Shown here: positions 1 to 8,495 of the stretch, piece after piece
Layout: every line of letters begins with the position of its first letter
Position numbering within the stretch: position 1 is the stretch's first letter
Source of the DNA: BOG-908 sp964242115
Lineage (GTDB): Bacteria; Pseudomonadota; Alphaproteobacteria; Acetobacterales; Acetobacteraceae
DNA length: 64,000 nucleotides
Direction: 5' to 3'
Assembly (NCBI GenBank): GCA_964242115.1
Contig: CAXSZX010000003.1
Coordinates: 1-64,000 of the forward strand
The notes under the pieces: generated by a model
What the model saw: only the letters and a program-made list of their open reading frames with translations
What the model was told of the DNA's origin: nothing
The model's database searches: none
Made by a program: the position numbers and the translations under genes

Positions 1-584
1 ACTTGCATCACGGAAACGCGCCGCGTCGCCATGTGCCGCCGCCGCGCCGCTTACTCAGAGGAAGCCGGAGATCTCTCTGATCCACGGACGGCGCGGACGG
101 ACCCAATCCGTTGAGCACGGACCGCGACTGCTGACCAAGCATACAGTGCCGGCACCGCCGTTCCATGTCTTCAGCTGCCGGGTGCCGTTGATAGGGTGCG
201 AGGGGGAATGCAATCCGCTCTTGGGTCGGCTGTTGAAGCTGGCGCATTCGGGTCGCTTGCGTCGGAGCAGGCACCACGAAATTCCTGCTTGCTGCATCTA
301 TCGCAGCTGAGCAGGAGTTTGAGCTCGTATCCTACTCAGGGGCATTTGAGACAGGGGCAGCGCTCGCAAGGGTAGCTGCAAGCGACGCTTGCGCGAAGGG
401 TCGGCAGCCTTGCTGGAGTTCGGGCCGCATCAGGTGGTGAAGTTTAATCTGATGCGGCCCTGGTGTCGGTTAGCGGTGACCTTCTTAGGGCATCAGGGCT
501 AGCCGGCGCACTCCCGCTCCTGAATCGCTCGCAACTTTGAGGCACCAGCCTCTCCGAAGGCTGACTATGAAAGCGCCGTTAACT
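1..584. other. Gene-free stretch at left edge, with one perfect hairpin
   Basis: No convincing coding region is seen; the short open frames here lack family resemblance and plausible starts. The main structure is a perfect 12-bp inverted repeat, GGGCCGCATCAG at 422-433 and its complement at 449-460, with a 15-base loop. No U-run follows it, so it is not a classical terminator. The stretch is probably non-coding DNA in the transposon cargo region. Confidence 0.5.
422..460. repeat. Perfect 12-bp inverted repeat
   Basis: GGGCCGCATCAG pairs exactly with CTGATGCGGCCC around a 15-base A/T-richer loop. It lies about 125 bases beyond the stop codon of the leftward secreted-protein gene, so it could end that transcript, although it has no T-tract on that strand. 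A recombination site or the end of a lost element is an alternative. Confidence 0.6.
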
Positions 585-1832
585 TCAGTTCGGATAGTTC
601 GGCAAACCGGCGATTGGCACAGATGAATTGGCGCCGTTAACGCCTTTTGCTACCGTGACGCTGGTGATAGTCCCAGTTATCACCTCGATCTTGGCTATGG
701 TCGCGGACCAGGCCCCGTTGATTATTGGGCCACCATCATTAGGCGCATAGGTCGGACAAACGTGGTTACCGCTTCCGTCTGTGGGGCAGTTGAAGATGGG
801 TATAGTCTGCGGGGCAATCTCGAGTGCCCAGCCGGGATTGCTGGCCGCCTGCTCGTAATATTCCTCTATGACCAGCGCGCCGTCGACATATTCGTCGACA
901 AGGTTACTGCCATCGTTGCGGATGTTTAGGACATAGGTGTGCATGGTGGACAGAGTTTTCGACTTGAACTCAGAATACGGGATGTAGGGTGAGTTCTGGA
1001 AAGAGCCGAACACCGATCCGTTGGCCCCAAACTTCACGTATGGCGCCGTATGATAGCAGGCGCCGGTCGGCACGTTGCCGTTGCTGGAGGTGGCACCGTT
1101 CGCCGCATATTGATAAATAGGCTCAACGCCCATTTTGAGTTGTTGACCGGCCGGAACACCGGACACGACGTAATCGTCCAACATGTCGTTTTCATCATAG
1201 CAAGCGGAATCGTAGGTCAAGCTGCCGGGCGAGTCATACGGATAGGTGCCTCGGGCGCCTGGAGAAATTTCTACACCACCGTAAAGGGCGATGCCCGTAT
1301 AGAAGAGGGGGCTATTACTGCCCTTCATGCTAACAACGACGATATCGCCTTTCTGGATGGCGACGGGAAGACGAAGCATTGCGCCATAGACGTTCCCGTG
1401 CGTGCAGCCGGCCTGGGTGTTATTCTGAGAGCAAATTACGCCCAAGTTTAAACCTTCGCTTGTAAAATTCAGCAGGTTGTAAGGACTACTGGCGGGGTAG
1501 GTCCGATACACGGTTTGTGAGGTCGCATGACTACCGTCGATGCCATCAGTATTGACGTTGACGTCCTGATTACCGTAAATGTCCTGGTAGTAGAAGTTCG
1601 CGTCTAGCAGGGCGCGCGTGTTTATTGTTCCGGATGGCGTGAATGTGTAAAGTCCCTTGCTGGTAGCTCCAGCTGCGAGGACAAATCCGGAGCCGAGCGT
1701 GGGATTGGCATCCGCCGGGCCCGTGTTGAACTGAGAGTAGTTCGGTGTGGTCAGCCAGGCTTGAGTGCCGTCGGTTTGGGCGTTCGCGGCCGTGGCAACA
1801 AAGCACGCGCCTAGAAAATATATCTTTCTCAT
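585..1832 (-). CDS. Secreted protein of unknown function (transposon cargo)
   Basis: A 415-residue protein with a clear Sec signal peptide: basic start MRK, a hydrophobic stretch, then ANA before Gln near residue 19. The mature part is rich in Gly, Ser, Thr, Asn and Tyr with scattered Cys, and alternating hydrophobic patterns suggest a beta-sandwich, lectin-like or glycan-binding fold. I do not recognise a named family. Codon use is visibly less GC-biased than in the chromosome to the right, consistent with cargo acquired separately. It lies beyond the transposition operon, on the same strand but after a gap of several hundred bases, so it probably has its own promoter. Periplasmic or extracellular location is inferred from the signal peptide alone. 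Confidence 0.75.
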   Translation of the reverse strand: MRKIYFLGACFVATAANAQTDGTQAWLTTPNYSQFNTGPADANPTLGSGFVLAAGATSKGLYTFTPSGTINTRALLDANFYYQDIYGNQDVNVNTDGIDGSHATSQTVYRTYPASSPYNLLNFTSEGLNLGVICSQNNTQAGCTHGNVYGAMLRLPVAIQKGDIVVVSMKGSNSPLFYTGIALYGGVEISPGARGTYPYDSPGSLTYDSACYDENDMLDDYVVSGVPAGQQLKMGVEPIYQYAANGATSSNGNVPTGACYHTAPYVKFGANGSVFGSFQNSPYIPYSEFKSKTLSTMHTYVLNIRNDGSNLVDEYVDGALVIEEYYEQAASNPGWALEIAPQTIPIFNCPTDGSGNHVCPTYAPNDGGPIINGAWSATIAKIEVITGTITSVTVAKGVNGANSSVPIAGLPNYPN

Positions 1833-1947
1833 TGTACCGTCGTTCCTCGCCGTAGTATGTACGGCAGAGCATGACTAGCCCGAATGGTCAGGAAAACAGC
1901 CACAATTTCCCGTGCTGACCATGCGCGCGGTGTTGTGCCAGCATTCA

Positions 1948-2307
1948 TCAACATGTAGCGCATTTGCTGAATACTAAGTCAATAGAGCTATTTGCAATTT
2001 TTAGACTTGCCGTTTTCAATGTTGCGACGGTGCCATTTGTGGTTGTCGTGAAGCTGCAGTGCGCAGAATGCAGGATGCTCGCTCGGGTGACCTGCTTGGG
2101 CGTGAGTCCGCCCGGGTTGATCACGTCGTTCGAATCGGCAAGCACGGCGGCGTTCTTCTGGAGCTCGCGATCTCGGCGATGGTTAGCGCGTCCATCTGCC
2201 CAGTCGCTGTGGCGGCGTCCAGCCAAGACGCGTGTCGTTGCAGCGCTTTGCTCCGTCACTGCGCGCGCTGGCGCCCAGTCGCCGGGGCAAAGTTTCGCCA
2301 AGATCAT
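1948..2307 (-). CDS. Possible small protein coupled to tniE-like gene
   Basis: A 119-codon frame whose ATG overlaps the TGA of the preceding zinc-ribbon gene (ATGA at 2304-2307), the same overlap used elsewhere in this operon. Residues 50-90 look protein-like, but the C-terminal third becomes A/T-rich and low in complexity. No domain is recognised. It could be a real sixth gene of the operon, or an accidental frame left where the upstream protein was truncated. The remainder of 1833-2303 holds nothing else I can support. Confidence 0.33.
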   Translation of the reverse strand: MILAKLCPGDWAPARAVTEQSAATTRVLAGRRHSDWADGRANHRRDRELQKNAAVLADSNDVINPGGLTPKQVTRASILHSAHCSFTTTTNGTVATLKTASLKIANSSIDLVFSKCATC

Positions 2308-3695
2308 AGCCGTTGAGAGTTGTTCAGTTGGTGGCGCACGGCCGAGGCGGTAAGCGGCTGGAGGCCGTTTCGGCCGGGGAACGCCAGACGCCCGCTACCA
2401 GCGGCAAATCCACCGTATGCGATCTTAAGGGGAGCGGGCAGCTCGACGGCTTGCTCGTTTTTCCAGAGGACCACGCGCGAGCCCTCCGTCTTGACCTGAT
2501 CACGCCGCAACGCCAGCACTCTTACCAATGGCACCCCGTACACGACGCTGATCGCGGCTGCCAGCAGCGCGCGCCCTTCGCGCTGGCTCCGCGGCGCCTC
2601 CAACCTTGCGAGAAGGCCTGACGCTTTCCGCAAGATCCTCTTCTCGCGCTTGCGCGGCTTTGTCCGGCGAGCCTTGCCGACATCGAAGCCGGCGCCGGAC
2701 ACCCCGGAGATAGACGACAAGAACCGCATCACGTTCGTCCTGCGGCCGCGATAGCGGTGCAGGTATCGGCGGACGTCCGCCTGCGTGAGTTCCGCAGCCG
2801 TCTCGACGCCGGCCGTGCGCAGCAGGGCGGCCGCCGAGGCCACGTACATGCGCGTCGTCGCTGGCGAGATCCTTCGCCCGGCGGCGAGGTGCCGCTCATA
2901 GGCAGTGAGGTCATCCGCCCACGGCTGGCTCTGCGCAGCGAACGACATCGCGGCGACGCGCCTCCGGTCAGAGTCGGCAGCGCCAACACCGGCGTCCCAA
3001 GGGAGCGCGAGATGGCCTGCAAGGAATCGGATCGGACTCATTGCCCGCCGCATGCCCTCGGCCTCGAATAGGTCCAGCAGCCTCTGCTGGCTGAGCTCCT
3101 GTACTCCCGTGCATTGACAATCGAGCGCGGCGAAGAACTTAGCGGGGCCTGCTATCCGGCGCGCCATGTCGCCCGGCGCCTTGGCCGCGTCGATGGAAGC
3201 GCAAAAGGCCATGAATAGCTCTTCGACCCAGGATTGGCGGAAGGTCGCCTTGAGGGCGACTGCCCGTGCCGTGATGCGCCTCGCCAGCGCGCATGCCCTG
3301 CATCGCGAACGCCCTGAACCTGGCTGCGGTCTGCCACAGCCCGGGCATTCGTGCATGACCGGCTCGTCTGCGCCGCAGGCCGGGCAAAGCGGCCGACCGT
3401 CACCGTCACGGCGCGCGACGCGCCGATGGCGTCGGCACGTCTGGCATGTGGCGTGCGTGCGCTTGTTGGCGCAACTATTGCAGATGAGGCCGCCCAAGTC
3501 CGCAGACCGGCTTGGGCGGATCGTCAGACGGCCGCAAGCTACGCATAGTACCGGCTTCCGTGTCGCGTTGCCGCAGGGCGGGCAGGCCGGCTTTCCGTCG
3601 ACCAAGCGTCCCGCCTTTCCGGCGAATGACTTTCCGCAGCGGCAGCAGGTTCTTACCCCTGTTGCGCTATCCAGCGCGTCGCTCACGGCTTCCAT
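2304..3695 (-). CDS. TniE-position protein: zinc ribbons plus degenerate tyrosine recombinase
   Basis: 463 residues. The first 140 hold repeated CxxC pairs typical of stacked zinc ribbons (CCRCG, CPPCG, CVACG, CNSC, CQTC, CPACG, CPGCG, CRAC). From about residue 260 there is a SAM-like N-terminal recombinase fold (ERHLAAGR, ISPATTRMYV, LTQADVRRYL). A catalytic-domain remnant follows: YGVPLVRVLALRRDQV aligns with the usual GLRxxELlaLrw box but lacks its Arg, and LTASAVRHQL aligns with HxLRH but lacks the first His. The protein stops before any nucleophilic Tyr. It overlaps the end of tniQ by 13 bases and is last in the transposition operon, matching tniE of Tn6022/AbaR. A DNA-binding, non-catalytic role in target choice or end recognition is inference. 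Confidence 0.75.
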   Translation of the reverse strand: MEAVSDALDSATGVRTCCRCGKSFAGKAGRLVDGKPACPPCGNATRKPVLCVACGRLTIRPSRSADLGGLICNSCANKRTHATCQTCRRHRRVARRDGDGRPLCPACGADEPVMHECPGCGRPQPGSGRSRCRACALARRITARAVALKATFRQSWVEELFMAFCASIDAAKAPGDMARRIAGPAKFFAALDCQCTGVQELSQQRLLDLFEAEGMRRAMSPIRFLAGHLALPWDAGVGAADSDRRRVAAMSFAAQSQPWADDLTAYERHLAAGRRISPATTRMYVASAAALLRTAGVETAAELTQADVRRYLHRYRGRRTNVMRFLSSISGVSGAGFDVGKARRTKPRKREKRILRKASGLLARLEAPRSQREGRALLAAAISVVYGVPLVRVLALRRDQVKTEGSRVVLWKNEQAVELPAPLKIAYGGFAAGSGRLAFPGRNGLQPLTASAVRHQLNNSQRL

Positions 3696-4804
3696 CCCAC
3701 GGCCAACAGGATGCGCCTGGCACGAAGCTCGCTGTAAGCGGCGGGATCCGTCCTACGCAGCCGCCTCAGCACGGGCTCGTCGAGAACCGGGACCCAGCTG
3801 CGGTCGCGTGCAATGCCGGCTGGAAGCCGTTTTATCTCCTCCGCCACCGCAGGCGACGGTATCGCCCTGGCGAAGCTGCGCCTGGTCAGGCCGGCTGCGC
3901 GAGCGCCGATGTGGAACGCGTTCGGCCAGTCGGACATCCACATGGCAACCGTCTCCAGCCATGCTGCGCGCGTGCCAAGCCTGCACTGCTCGAACCTGAG
4001 CCTTTCCTTTCCTGTCGAAGGTGCCTCACCAAGGCCGAGGGAACGGCGCAGTCGCGTGCTCACCGGTGAAGGCGCGGAGACCGCGAGGAGGCACCTGACC
4101 GCATCGAAGACCTCGCGGCCGGGCCAAGGCCCGTAACTGGCCGTTCCTTCGTCGGGCAAGGCTCGGAGCAAGGCATCCTGCAACGCGCGGGCCTGCAGGG
4201 GCACGGGTGCCGAGGTCGTCTGAAGGTTGCCCTTTGTGATGTCGCCGCCGCAGGCGTGGCAACCTGTGAGCATGCCCGTGAAGGATCGATGCGGCGCGAC
4301 CGGCGCGCCGCATCGACCGCAGCCTTCCGCAAGCGGCTTCCCGTGCTTCAAGCAAACGACCGAGAAGGCCAGGCGCCATTCCTTCCGGAAATGCGGCGTA
4401 CCCTGCTCCAGGCAGTCCGGGCAGAACTGGAGGGCGTGCCGCGTTCTCGTGCGGTGATGAATTCCGGCAGACAGCAACAAGGGCGTGTCGCCTCCCATCC
4501 GGCGCGAGCCCGCGAGTCGTGTTCGGTAGCCGGCCAGCGTCGCCGCCTCGACTACGTCTCGGCTCACTCCGAGCCGGAGGGCTATGTCGTCGAGCCAGTC
4601 CGGAATCCCGGGCCGTCGGCCGATCCTGCCGAAGGAGCCGGGATCCCGGTCGAAGTCGCGGTTCCAGACAGGGTCGTCTTGCCAAAGCAGGTTGAGGAAC
4701 CGGTAGGCCGACGAGCCGTGTGCGTGGGCGTTGCGCGCTAGGCACGATGATAGGAGCTCGCCAGGCAAAGGCGGCAACTGCCGCGTCCATTTGCCGACTT
4801 TCAC
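3683..4804 (-). CDS. tniQ: TniQ/TnsD-family target-selection protein
   Basis: 373 residues with the TniQ signature at the N-terminus (LPPLPGELLSSCLAR, then NRDFDR) and a zinc-finger region around residues 128-185: FCPDC, CLKHGKPL, GCGRCG and GCHACGG. TniQ/TnsD proteins bind the attachment site and recruit TnsC. In comM-targeting elements this protein is expected to recognise comM. The GTG start at 4804 overlaps the TGA of tnsC (GTGA), so translation is probably coupled. The C-terminal 180 residues have the helix-rich look of TnsD proteins but are short, as in Tn6022 TniD. Confidence 0.88.
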   Translation of the reverse strand: MKVGKWTRQLPPLPGELLSSCLARNAHAHGSSAYRFLNLLWQDDPVWNRDFDRDPGSFGRIGRRPGIPDWLDDIALRLGVSRDVVEAATLAGYRTRLAGSRRMGGDTPLLLSAGIHHRTRTRHALQFCPDCLEQGTPHFRKEWRLAFSVVCLKHGKPLAEGCGRCGAPVAPHRSFTGMLTGCHACGGDITKGNLQTTSAPVPLQARALQDALLRALPDEGTASYGPWPGREVFDAVRCLLAVSAPSPVSTRLRRSLGLGEAPSTGKERLRFEQCRLGTRAAWLETVAMWMSDWPNAFHIGARAAGLTRRSFARAIPSPAVAEEIKRLPAGIARDRSWVPVLDEPVLRRLRRTDPAAYSELRARRILLAVGWKP

Positions 4805-5781
4805 AGCCGGCTCGCGCGTCGGGCCCGCTCTTCCGGGGTGTCGAGCCTTAAAGCGTCGATATGCTCGGGCAGGATCCTATCGGTGCCGGCGCGGATGGCG
4901 AGCACGCCGGCGTCCTTGATGGTCGTGGCGATGCTGGCTATCGACCCGTCGCATCGGGCAAGTATCCTGGTTGCCATGTCGTCGTTGACCAAGTTCGACG
5001 GGGCGCGAAGCGGGATCAATGATTCAAAGCTACGGAAAAGCCTCAAGCATTCGGTTTCGTTACCTCCCCACCTCGGGAGTTCGTAGGGCGGCAGCCGCCG
5101 GTGAAGCTGCGGGTCGCTGCTTGCTGCGCTCGCCGCCTCCTCGGTTCCGGCCAGTACGAGATGGATGCTCAGCTTGTTCGTGAGCTCCCTAATCCTTGCC
5201 ATGATCATGCGTTGCGCCGCACCGGAGCCCAACAGGAGATTATTCAGCTCGTCGCCAATCAGCAGGCTCGGGCGCATGCGCCGCAGGACGGAGTAGGCCT
5301 GCTCCTTCTTGAGCAGGAACGGGTCGGTGACGCGATGCCCGATCCCGCAGGCGTGGAGTATCTCGGACCAGAACTCGGTCTCCAGGCCGCCCGGCGGGAA
5401 CGACATCGAGATCACCTTGCACTCGAGGTCGTCTGTGGTTCGCGTCGTCGGCGGGTAGCTGGAGCAGAGCTTGTTCAGGATCGTCGTCTTGCCGTTCCCG
5501 GCTCGCCCAAGCAGCAAGAGAGACGGAGACGTCGTGGTGTGCGGCAAGCTGACCAGGTCCTTCATAGCGTCCAGCGCGTGCCTGGCCGCGCCGTAGCCGA
5601 TCCAGTGGTCCTCCTGCGCGTACCTGACCCGTGCCTCGACGTCTTGGTCAAGGATTAGCCGCGTCTGTTTCTGCAGGTGGCGGAGATCCGGCCCCTTTTC
5701 CTTCGGCTCGCCGCTTTCATCGTCCATTGCGGGCCCCGCTGCCTGGCCGTTTTGTTCTATTTTGTTCGCGTCCAAAGGCAA
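4801..5781 (-). CDS. tnsC: TnsC/TniB AAA+ transposition regulator
   Basis: 326 residues. Walker A is GRAGNGKTT at about 92-100 and Walker B is LLIGDELNN near 176. In Tn7-like systems TnsC forms ATP-dependent filaments on target DNA, links TniQ to the TnsA/TnsB transposase, and mediates target immunity. The length and the N-terminal segment ahead of the ATPase are typical of TniB/TnsC. It starts 30 bases after tnsB and overlaps tniQ by four bases. Nothing in it appears broken. Confidence 0.92.
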   Translation of the reverse strand: MPLDANKIEQNGQAAGPAMDDESGEPKEKGPDLRHLQKQTRLILDQDVEARVRYAQEDHWIGYGAARHALDAMKDLVSLPHTTTSPSLLLLGRAGNGKTTILNKLCSSYPPTTRTTDDLECKVISMSFPPGGLETEFWSEILHACGIGHRVTDPFLLKKEQAYSVLRRMRPSLLIGDELNNLLLGSGAAQRMIMARIRELTNKLSIHLVLAGTEEAASAASSDPQLHRRLPPYELPRWGGNETECLRLFRSFESLIPLRAPSNLVNDDMATRILARCDGSIASIATTIKDAGVLAIRAGTDRILPEHIDALRLDTPEERARRASRL

Positions 5782-5811
5782 CCTCCGATGCTTCTTCGAG
5801 CTTGGGCGGCC

Positions 5812-7731
5812 TCACTCGGCGTCGATGTCATCGAAGGGCAGTATGTCCTCTGGCCGAATCGCTGCCTTCGGTGCCTCCGCAGCTTGGGGAGCAACGGGAC
5901 GCTTGGCTTCAGCCTCGGGCCGGAACCTTGGAATGACCTTTTCTGTCGTGCTGGCTGCATGCTTGGACGACGCAGCGGCACGCTGCTGTGCGCGTCGGGC
6001 GGACTTCGTCTTCGCGGATGACTCATCCGCTCGTTTCAAGAGCCGTGCGCGCGTGTCGAATAGCCCCTGCTCGTCTACCACCTTCTTGCCGTCTTGTTGG
6101 TGCTTCCGCTTCACGGCATTCCATTCCCATCGGCTCACGGCTGGGCGCGTGATGTCGAGTGTCGGGGTGAGGACGTATTGCTTGTCGTCAGGGTCCCAGA
6201 ACCAGATGCGCGTGATGTCCTCGGGAGGGACGCGGGTAAGGAACTTTCGTTTTTGCTTCCTATGATCCGGGTCAGCCTCATTCACCCTGAACCTGAAGCG
6301 CTCGTTCCAGAAATCGATATGGTCCAAGCGTATCCCACGCCGGCCGATCGTACGGAACTTGAAGGGCAGGAAATCTAGCTTCAGACGTTCGGGGTCAGCA
6401 GGTGGTTCAGGTATGCCCACTCCAGGCGTGTCCTCGGTGCCGAGAATGCCTTCGTTCCACTTGGCTTCGGGTTTCGTATCGATCCCCGAGTGGAATTCCT
6501 TGTGGTATATGTTCACGACGTAGTCGACCAGCCACGCCGCGAATTCCGCGAGCGTCATCGCGGCTCGACCCTCCGAGTTGTAGCCTTTCCGCTCCTCGGG
6601 ATTCGAGAAGGTCGCGCCGGGCAAGTCACGGAGCGCGTGCGCGAACGTCAGCATCATCCGCTCGATGTGACCGCCGTAGTGCGGCGTTTTCACTTTACGC
6701 AGCTTTAACTCAATCTTGTACTCGGCGAACTAGGTCTTCAGGAGTTCGCCCCGGAATTCCTTGGCGTTGTCCATATGCACGATGGCGGGCGCGCCCCAGG
6801 CATTCCACGCTCCAGGGACGCCCAGCGAAGTGAGGTAGTCGGCTTTGGGAAGCATGGCGTTCGCTACGCAACGTCCCGCGGCGGAACTGCTGGGATGCTC
6901 GAGGGAGACGACGAGTCCCACGATCATCCGGCTGTACACGTCCATGGCGACGGTGATCCAAGGGCGACCGAGCGCCAGGCGTAGCCCGTCATCCACGATT
7001 TGCACGTTCGCTAGCCCGTGGTCCATCTGGACGACGGCTAGCGGAGAGTTCGCGCCCGGGAATGCTGCCAACACCGGGTCGTACTTGTCGCGCCCCTCGT
7101 CGTGCCGGCCCTGGCTCCTCAGCAGGGCGGCGGGCTGCAGCGCCTTGACCCTGAGGCGGACGGTATTTGCATGCGGCGCGGTAACTCCCGCGACGCTGCA
7201 CATGCCCTCCACCGCTTTTATCACCTTGGCAACCCTCTTCCTTTGCGGGACTCGCAAGTTCTGGTTGATCGCGAAATTGATGATTTCTTCCCGCTTCGGG
7301 TCGAGTAGCGCAGACCCCTTGTCGGGTCCTGGCGGCTCGGGCACGAGGGACGAGATCTGCGGCGAGTCCTCGTACATCCGCATCCACGAGTAGACGGTCG
7401 CGACGCTCTTCTTGGCTGCCTTTGCGACCTCCCTCACATCCGCGCGTGTCCGGCCGGGATTCTTAAGCAGCGGCATGATCGCATCCAAGCGAAGCTGCGC
7501 CGTTGCGAAGTCAGCGGCGTTCGCGACGAGGTCGAGGTGCGGCATTGCGCCGGCTCCTGCGTCCGTCTCGGGCTGCAGGGCCGCCACGTCCAGGGTGGCG
7601 TAAGCCCCTGTATCGATGTTCTTGGCGATCACCGTCTCAGCGGTCGTTGCTCCCTCGATCTCGAAGACTGAGCCGCCGCTCCGCACTCGAGCGCCGGCAG
7701 ACACCCTGAGGAACTTGGGCGAGCCAGTCAT
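5812..7731 (-). pseudogene. tnsB: TnsB/TniA DDE transposase with in-frame amber codon
   Basis: The reading frame is a 640-codon TnsB with Asp237 (VVQMDHG), Asp321 (VHMDNAKEF) and Glu357 (HYGGHIE), a DD(35)E triad. Codon 334, at 6730-6732, is TAG and separates the catalytic Asp321 from Glu357. The frame is the same on both sides, so this is a single nonsense change, most simply CAG to TAG, and not a frameshift. The ATG at 7731 overlaps the tnsA stop (ATGA) and has GGGAGG upstream. N-terminal helix-turn-helix segments (about 95-120 and 160-200) should bind the end repeats. Without amber suppression the transposase is inactive; an internal ATG at 6693 could give only the C-terminal part. Confidence 0.88.
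6730..6732 (-). other. Amber codon interrupting tnsB
   Basis: TAG in frame between ELLKT and FAEYKIEL. Both flanks continue the conserved RNase H-fold core without loss of spacing: exactly 35 residues lie between the second Asp and the Glu if the codon is read as one amino acid. Confidence 0.9.
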
Positions 7732-8495
7732 CCGACCTCCCTTCGCTTCGCGAGTGATCGGGAGCCGCTCCTGGACTGCTTCCATGAATATGGGTCCCGC
7801 CCGCGCCAGCCGCTGTCGCCGTCGATCCACAGCACCGTGGACATGGTCAGCGGCCGTTCACCTAGTGCGGCGATGATCCGGCCATTGGCGACTAGCTTCC
7901 AGAGATAAGGGAGCGCCTCCGCTTGACTTTGCTGCGACCTGAAGGCGGCGGCCAGCAGCTTGGGCGGCGTTGAAGGGCCAAGGCCGGCGAGCCGGTGGAC
8001 AAGGTGCTTCTCCACGCATTCGTTCGTAGGAAGGTCCTTGAACCTCACGAGGAACCGCATCGCCTCGAGTGGCGCGCTCCTGATCTGGCGTTCGGTGAGC
8101 AACATGAAGCTCAGGCCATTTTGGTGCGCGTAATCCCTCCCGGCCATGAGGCGGGGCCTGAGGGTGATCCATTCCTTGGTAATCATTGCAGCCGGCTTGA
8201 CCTCGGTCACGCAGCCCCAGGGCGCTGGGGCTGCGTGCACGGTGATGAAGTCTGGCGTGTACTTGGTCTGGCGGCCGTCCGCCGCCTTGCACGGGATGGT
8301 CACGGGCTGCTCCCTGATCCCTGCCAGGGAGCTGTCGAACTGGAGCAGAAGCAGGAAGTCGCGCTCTAGGTCGGACTCATAGGCGATGGGCTGACCCAGC
8401 AATACAACCCGCCCGCGGTTGCCGCGAAACCCGGGTTTAAGCGGTCGTGCCGGCGCTCCGGAAACCAGTCCAAGCAACCTCTGTAATTCGTCCAT
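7728..8495 (-). CDS. tnsA: TnsA-family endonuclease subunit of heteromeric transposase
   Basis: 255 residues. Restriction-endonuclease-fold residues can be placed at Glu44 (ESDLERDF), Asp82 (YTPDF) and Lys100 (TEVKP). The Asp-to-Lys spacing of 18 equals that in Tn7 TnsA (D114-K132). TnsA cuts the 5' ends of the transposon so that it moves by cut-and-paste. The C-terminal half has the winged-helix-like region that contacts TnsC. The gene is first in the operon, next to the right end. Its start codon lies between two TnsB-like sites, and one site falls inside codons 3-10, so TnsB binding could repress its expression. Confidence 0.9.
   Translation of the reverse strand: MDELQRLLGLVSGAPARPLKPGFRGNRGRVVLLGQPIAYESDLERDFLLLLQFDSSLAGIREQPVTIPCKAADGRQTKYTPDFITVHAAPAPWGCVTEVKPAAMITKEWITLRPRLMAGRDYAHQNGLSFMLLTERQIRSAPLEAMRFLVRFKDLPTNECVEKHLVHRLAGLGPSTPPKLLAAAFRSQQSQAEALPYLWKLVANGRIIAALGERPLTMSTVLWIDGDSGWRGRDPYSWKQSRSGSRSLAKRREVG

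Noticed and set aside
8..297. Two short minus-strand frames at the left edge
   Set aside because: Arg/Pro/Cys-rich, no recognisable domain, no convincing start.
1964..2353. 129-codon frame on the plus strand opposite the transposon operon
   Set aside because: No family features or ribosome binding site, and it overlaps the better-supported tniE-like 3' end on the other strand.
5812..7731. Two separate transposase genes in the tnsB region
   Set aside because: Both parts are in one frame separated by a single TAG, with continuous DDE-domain homology, so this is one interrupted gene.
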